Part shown: piece by piece, positions 13,770 to 16,244 of the stretch
Layout: each line of letters starts with the position of its first letter
How positions within the stretch are numbered: position 1 is the first letter of the stretch
Assembly (NCBI GenBank): GCA_964473715.1
Contig: CAYYQC010000022.1
Span: 1-16,244 of the forward strand
Direction of reading: 5' to 3'
Origin: 2-12-FULL-41-16 sp964473715
Lineage (GTDB): Bacteria > Patescibacteriota > Patescibacteriia > Magasanikbacterales > UBA922
Length of the DNA stretch: 16,244 bases
The notes under the pieces: model-generated
The model's database searches: none
What the model was told of the DNA's origin: nothing
The model's input: only the letters and a program-made list of their open reading frames with translations
Program-made: the position numbers and the translations under genes

Positions 13770-15323
13770 ATGCCCCCGGATTTTAATAATCTGTTTTCTG
13801 AACTTAAAGAGAGTGTTTTGGCCAAGAAATTGGTTCTTAAGGACATATTAGAAAAACATGGAAACAAAAGTTTGACTGATTATGCTCAGGACTATTTTGA
13901 AGTGAATGCTGGTCCGCAGTTTGCAGAACGTCAGGCGGAATTCTTATCTTCGTTTGTTCCAGAAGTAACCCGTCTTTTGGGTGCAGAAGTGGCTGAATCA
14001 GCCGCAAATCAATTAAAAAAATATTTTTTTGCGTCTACGGCCGATCACCATGGCCCAATTTGTAATCCTTATTTTCTTGGTTCAAATCTGGTGACAGCAA
14101 TTACGGGTATGGCCCAAAATGACCCGGTTTTTAAACATGTAATTGTGTTTTCTTGCGGCACTGTTTCGGTGGATAATGATACTTTTCCTCGCGGTCTTAC
14201 ACTTACTGGCACCAATACTAGCGGTGAACTTGAAACATTGAGACTACCGTTATTTTCTAGTCATGAACGTCCATCTCTCATTTGTTTGCTTCGTGCCTAT
14301 GGTCAAGGTGAGATTACCAAAATGCGTAAAGCGGCCAAAGACCTTACGCGGGCGGGTTCTATTACACAGGAAACATATTATAAAATTAATGAACTTATTA
14401 CTGAGATTTACGATACTCCGGAAAGTTTGGCTTTGGGTAGTTATTCTGACCAAATCACCACTACAAATTATCAGTTATGGGAAAAGTTTTTCCCAGCCCA
14501 ATTGGAACATCCAGGATTGATTTATTTGGAATTAGAAAGAATGGTAAGCAGATTATTTGTAGATCATCATTTGTATAAAGACACGGTTTTGCATCAATTA
14601 TTTTTTACCGAAAAAGGTGCGAAATTATTAATGAAACATTTTGATGGAATTATTGGTGCTTTTTCTTCGGCTGATAAATCTGGAACCTATTTATTTTGGG
14701 CAGTGCCAAAAGGTGAACGGTACCGTGTGCGTCTTATGAAAAAAGATGGGTTGTTAGTGTCCGAAGATAATTCATATTCTGTCCCACTTACACCAGAAGG
14801 AATTGCTAAAGCTTTGACTGCTCAAGAAATTGTACCAGGCATGATGCTTGATTTTATTATCCTGGCTTGTTATTACGGACTTAAATGTTTGGGTGGTTTT
14901 TCTCAAGTAAATTATTTAACTGAATTTAAATACGCATATTTAAAAGTCATGGCTGAACTTGGGATTGAAGATGAATTAGAGATGGTGGAGGTTTTGCAAA
15001 CCAAAGAGCTTGGTGAAGACATGACGATTGCTTATGTGGGCGGGGCTAAAGGGCGCACTGCTTTGGCCACTGGTTTAGATGTAGCGTTGCATTTAGCACC
15101 AGACACTTTTGAAATTTTAAAACAAGAAGCGAAACAAATTACTTTGGACCAAGCCTTGGACCCAATGTACCCAGCTTTTTATAAAGTAGTCTATCCTGAT
15201 TGGGAACGTAAAGAACAATTACTTTCTGTAAGTCCTCATGATATTACCCATAACACAGGCATTGAAGAAAAAATTATGCCTTGTGTAAAGCTCCCAGAAA
15301 CTAATAGTGATATTGTTTCTTAG
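13770..15323 (+). CDS. Unassigned 517-residue protein with DHHGP motif
   Basis: I do not recognise this family. The protein is soluble-looking, with no signal peptide or membrane helix at the N-terminus. Features likely to be conserved are FASTADHHGPICNPYFLGS (D92, H93, H94), then a strand-like VIVFSCGTVSVDN leading into FPRGL, and SSHERP; clustered His and Asp suggest metal binding. The second half contains GLKCLGGFSQVNYLTEFKYA and YVGGAKGRTALATGLDVAL, giving a glycine-rich loop. The length and mix of motifs suggest a multi-domain enzyme. It follows the ATP-grasp gene by 74 nt on the same strand but has a good promoter of its own. Its 3' end overlaps the rlmH 3' end (opposite strand) by 23 nt, with no terminator between. 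ATG 13770 is the first in-frame start after the promoter. Confidence 0.85.
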   Translation: MPPDFNNLFSELKESVLAKKLVLKDILEKHGNKSLTDYAQDYFEVNAGPQFAERQAEFLSSFVPEVTRLLGAEVAESAANQLKKYFFASTADHHGPICNPYFLGSNLVTAITGMAQNDPVFKHVIVFSCGTVSVDNDTFPRGLTLTGTNTSGELETLRLPLFSSHERPSLICLLRAYGQGEITKMRKAAKDLTRAGSITQETYYKINELITEIYDTPESLALGSYSDQITTTNYQLWEKFFPAQLEHPGLIYLELERMVSRLFVDHHLYKDTVLHQLFFTEKGAKLLMKHFDGIIGAFSSADKSGTYLFWAVPKGERYRVRLMKKDGLLVSEDNSYSVPLTPEGIAKALTAQEIVPGMMLDFIILACYYGLKCLGGFSQVNYLTEFKYAYLKVMAELGIEDELEMVEVLQTKELGEDMTIAYVGGAKGRTALATGLDVALHLAPDTFEILKQEAKQITLDQALDPMYPAFYKVVYPDWERKEQLLSVSPHDITHNTGIEEKIMPCVKLPETNSDIVS

Positions 15324-15768
15324 AATTAATCATGGCCGCGCGATACAGTTGTTCAAATAAAACGACGCGTGCTAATTGGTGGGGAAATGTAAGATCAGAT
15401 AAAGATATTGTTGCATTTACGCTCTTTAAAAAATCTCGGTCCAAACCCATTGGTCCACCAATAATTAAAACAATTGGTTGGCCTGTTTCATTTAGTTTTT
15501 CCATCCATTTGGAAAATTGTTCAGAATTAAATTTTTTACCTTCTTCAGTCAGTGCTATTACATACGCATTATCTGGAATTGAACTTTTAATTTTCTCTGC
15601 TTCTGCCAAACGAATCCGATCGCGATCAGCTTCAGTTTTAAAAGGTAAATCAGGTAATTCTATTAAAGAAATTTTGGCATACGGTGTGAGACGTTTTTTA
15701 TATTCAGCTTCGGCTTCAGCCCAATATTTTTCTTTAAATTTTCCTACTACGATTACTTTAATATTCAT
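15301..15768 (-). CDS. rlmH: 23S rRNA (pseudouridine1915-N3)-methyltransferase RlmH
   Basis: RlmH is a SPOUT-class methyltransferase that methylates pseudouridine 1915 in helix 69 of 23S rRNA on assembled 70S ribosomes. The 155-residue protein matches the family from end to end: MNIKVIVVGKFKEKYW, EYKKRLTPYAKISLIELPD, the SAM-binding glycine loop VLIIGGPMGLD, LSDLTFPHQLARVVLFEQLYRA and the family-typical C-terminus ending QYHY. I use the ATG at 15768-15766 because MNIKV aligns with known starts. An adjacent upstream ATG (15771) adds one residue, and a GTG at 15795 would add nine more and overlaps DnaA-box-like sites. It is transcribed away from the 23S rRNA gene, its own substrate, from an overlapping promoter. 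It is convergent with and overlaps the preceding gene by 23 nt. Confidence 0.95.
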   Translation of the reverse strand: MNIKVIVVGKFKEKYWAEAEAEYKKRLTPYAKISLIELPDLPFKTEADRDRIRLAEAEKIKSSIPDNAYVIALTEEGKKFNSEQFSKWMEKLNETGQPIVLIIGGPMGLDRDFLKSVNATISLSDLTFPHQLARVVLFEQLYRAAMINSKKQYHY

Positions 15769-15779
15769 CATAAAAAAAG

Positions 15780-15796
15780 TTATCCACTTATCCACA
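15780..15796 (+). promoter_or_regulatory. Two tandem DnaA-box-like 9-mers
   Basis: TTATCCACT (15780-15788) and TTATCCACA (15788-15796), same orientation and sharing one base. The second is a perfect match to the DnaA-box consensus TTATNCACA, the first has one mismatch. They cover the predicted rlmH transcription start (near 15789) and touch its -10 (15796-15801). Confidence 0.6.
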
Positions 15797-15824
15797 TTTT
15801 ACCCCCAAATCAGGGTATTGACAA
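15796..15824 (-). promoter_or_regulatory. Promoter of rlmH (minus strand)
   Basis: Read on the minus strand: TTGTCA (15824-15819), a 17-nt spacer, TAAAAT (15801-15796). Five of six bases match in each hexamer. Predicted start near 15789, about 20 nt before the rlmH ATG. Its -35 overlaps the -35 of the 23S promoter on the other strand by five bases. Confidence 0.75.
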
Positions 15825-15846
15825 CGGTGTAGACTTAATATAAACT
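15818..15846 (+). promoter_or_regulatory. Promoter toward the 23S rRNA gene
   Basis: Perfect TTGACA (15818-15823) with TAAACT (15841-15846) at 17 nt; TATAAA (15839-15844) at 15 nt is an alternative -10. Predicted start near 15853, about 290 nt before mature 23S. Confidence 0.78.
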
Positions 15847-15852
15847 ACTCCC

Positions 15853-16012
15853 ACGTTCAAATAAATCCCATTAGGGACCATGTCCGCTACTAGCTTGGAC
15901 CTCTGGATAAAGTTTCAAACAACAAGATGTTTACCCGCTTTATCACTCAGATTTCTCCAAGCACTTAACCCGATTGTATCTCAAATCGGCCGCTTGGAAA
16001 GCGGCCTTTTTT
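15853..16012 (+). ncRNA. Terminated ~160-nt leader or small RNA before 23S
   Basis: The stretch runs from the predicted start of the rRNA promoter to a strong terminator. It has no convincing ORF. It can fold several local hairpins: TCCC/GGGA around ATTA (15866-15877), and GATAAAG (15906-15912) with CTTTATC (15938-15944), which encloses AAAC/GTTT (15917-15920 and 15929-15932). I do not recognise it as 6S, SRP, RNase P, tmRNA or 5S RNA. It is either a leader whose terminator must be overcome for 23S synthesis or an independent small RNA. Both ends are predicted, not observed. Confidence 0.45.
15988..16012 (+). terminator. Intrinsic terminator between promoter and 23S rRNA
   Basis: GGCCGCTT (15988-15995) and AAGCGGCC (15999-16006) form a perfect 8-bp GC-rich stem (apical pairs may open to widen the 3-nt loop), followed directly by six Ts (16007-16012). 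It is one of the best terminators in the window and lies about 130 nt before mature 23S. Confidence 0.88.
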
Positions 16013-16028
16013 ATTGAAAACTTGCTAA

Positions 16029-16144
16029 CAGACGAATTGAAACGAGTTTCGCTTCAAACCGTCTGATATGTAAGAATGTTGCGACCGAACGATTGTCTCC
16101 TTACAATTTATGGGTAAGTAATAATGAAGCACAATTGTGTGCTT
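16029..16144 (+). other. Structured spacer directly upstream of 23S rRNA
   Basis: This non-coding stretch can form three stems: CAGACG (16029-16034) with CGTCTG (16060-16065) enclosing TTGAA/TTCAA; TGTAAG (16069-16074) with CTTACA (16100-16105); and GAAGCAC (16126-16132) with GTGCTTC (16139-16145). The last abuts the estimated 23S 5' end and may be a processing site. No separate promoter was identified here. Confidence 0.45.
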
Positions 16145-16244
16145 CTGTAGTGTATAAAGAGCGTTTGATGGATGCCTTGACACTGTTAGACGATGAAGGA
16201 CGTAGCAATCTGCGATAAGCTTCGGTGAGGTGATAAGCAACCTT
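16145..16244 (+). rRNA. 23S ribosomal RNA, 5' end (continues beyond window)
   Basis: GATGGATGCCTTG followed by CGATGAAGGACGT, AATCTGCGATAAGC and TTCGGTGAGGTGATAAGCAA is the conserved 5' domain of bacterial 23S rRNA, collinear with the first ~100 nt of the E. coli molecule. The 5' boundary is estimated by counting back 25 nt from GGATGCC as in E. coli and may be off by several bases. No 16S gene or intergenic tRNA precedes it; instead there is a promoter, a leader and rlmH on the other strand. Confidence 0.93.

Noticed and set aside
15332..15832. 166-codon plus-strand open frame opposite rlmH
   Set aside because: It is the complement of the well-conserved rlmH frame and crosses both predicted promoters; rlmH explains the sequence.
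16025..16240. 71-codon minus-strand open frame in the spacer and 23S 5' end
   Set aside because: It overlaps conserved rRNA sequence and its protein has no sensible features.
1..16244. Search for CRISPR arrays, insertion sequences, phage genes or toxin-antitoxin pairs
   Set aside because: No regularly spaced repeats, transposase or integrase motifs, or paired small toxin-like ORFs were seen on either strand.

Overview
The window is a dense piece of bacterial chromosome, AT-leaning except for one small island near 62% GC (about 4.69-4.99 kb). Gene gaps are tiny, several stop and start codons overlap, most start codons lack a clear Shine-Dalgarno sequence, and the 23S rRNA gene has no 16S gene in the 350 bp in front of it. 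These traits fit a Patescibacteria/CPR-type bacterium, but that is an inference. UGA is used as a stop (methyltransferase gene, 12050-12052), which argues against the recoded Gracilibacteria/SR1 lineages.

Layout. (1) 1-4620: the 3' end of rpoB, full-length rpoC and a strong terminator. (2) 4640-4990: a self-contained GC-rich cassette with its own promoter, a strong ribosome binding site, a small double-CxxC ORF and a GC hairpin. (3) 5043-6314: promoter, yebC and ruvC, 3 nt apart. (4) 6323-9653: consensus promoter, structured leader, rpsO (with an acidic tail), an NYN-domain nuclease-like gene and pnp, then a terminator. Hairpins sit at both internal junctions. This is an RNA-processing and translation cluster resembling the rpsO-pnp locus of other bacteria, with a putative RNase inserted. 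(5) 9657-12320: extended -10 promoter, tRNA-Leu(UAG), a seven-helix membrane protein, a lysine-2,3-aminomutase-like radical SAM protein whose substrate-binding residues are not conserved, a membrane-anchored methyltransferase and a Smr-domain protein, all overlapping or nearly so. (6) 12338-15323: an ATP-grasp ligase of the amino-acid/dipeptide ligase type and a 517-aa protein I cannot assign, each behind its own promoter. (7) 15301-16244: rlmH on the minus strand, then a divergent promoter region, a roughly 160-nt leader or small RNA ending in a perfect intrinsic terminator, and the 5' end of 23S rRNA.

The most striking architecture is at the right end. rlmH encodes a 23S rRNA methyltransferase. 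It and the 23S rRNA gene read out from two opposed sigma-70-type promoters whose -35 hexamers overlap by five bases, and two DnaA-box-like 9-mers cover the rlmH -10 and transcription start. Second is the rpsO-NYN-pnp cluster with its leader and hairpins. I see no CRISPR array, insertion sequence, integrase or phage gene.
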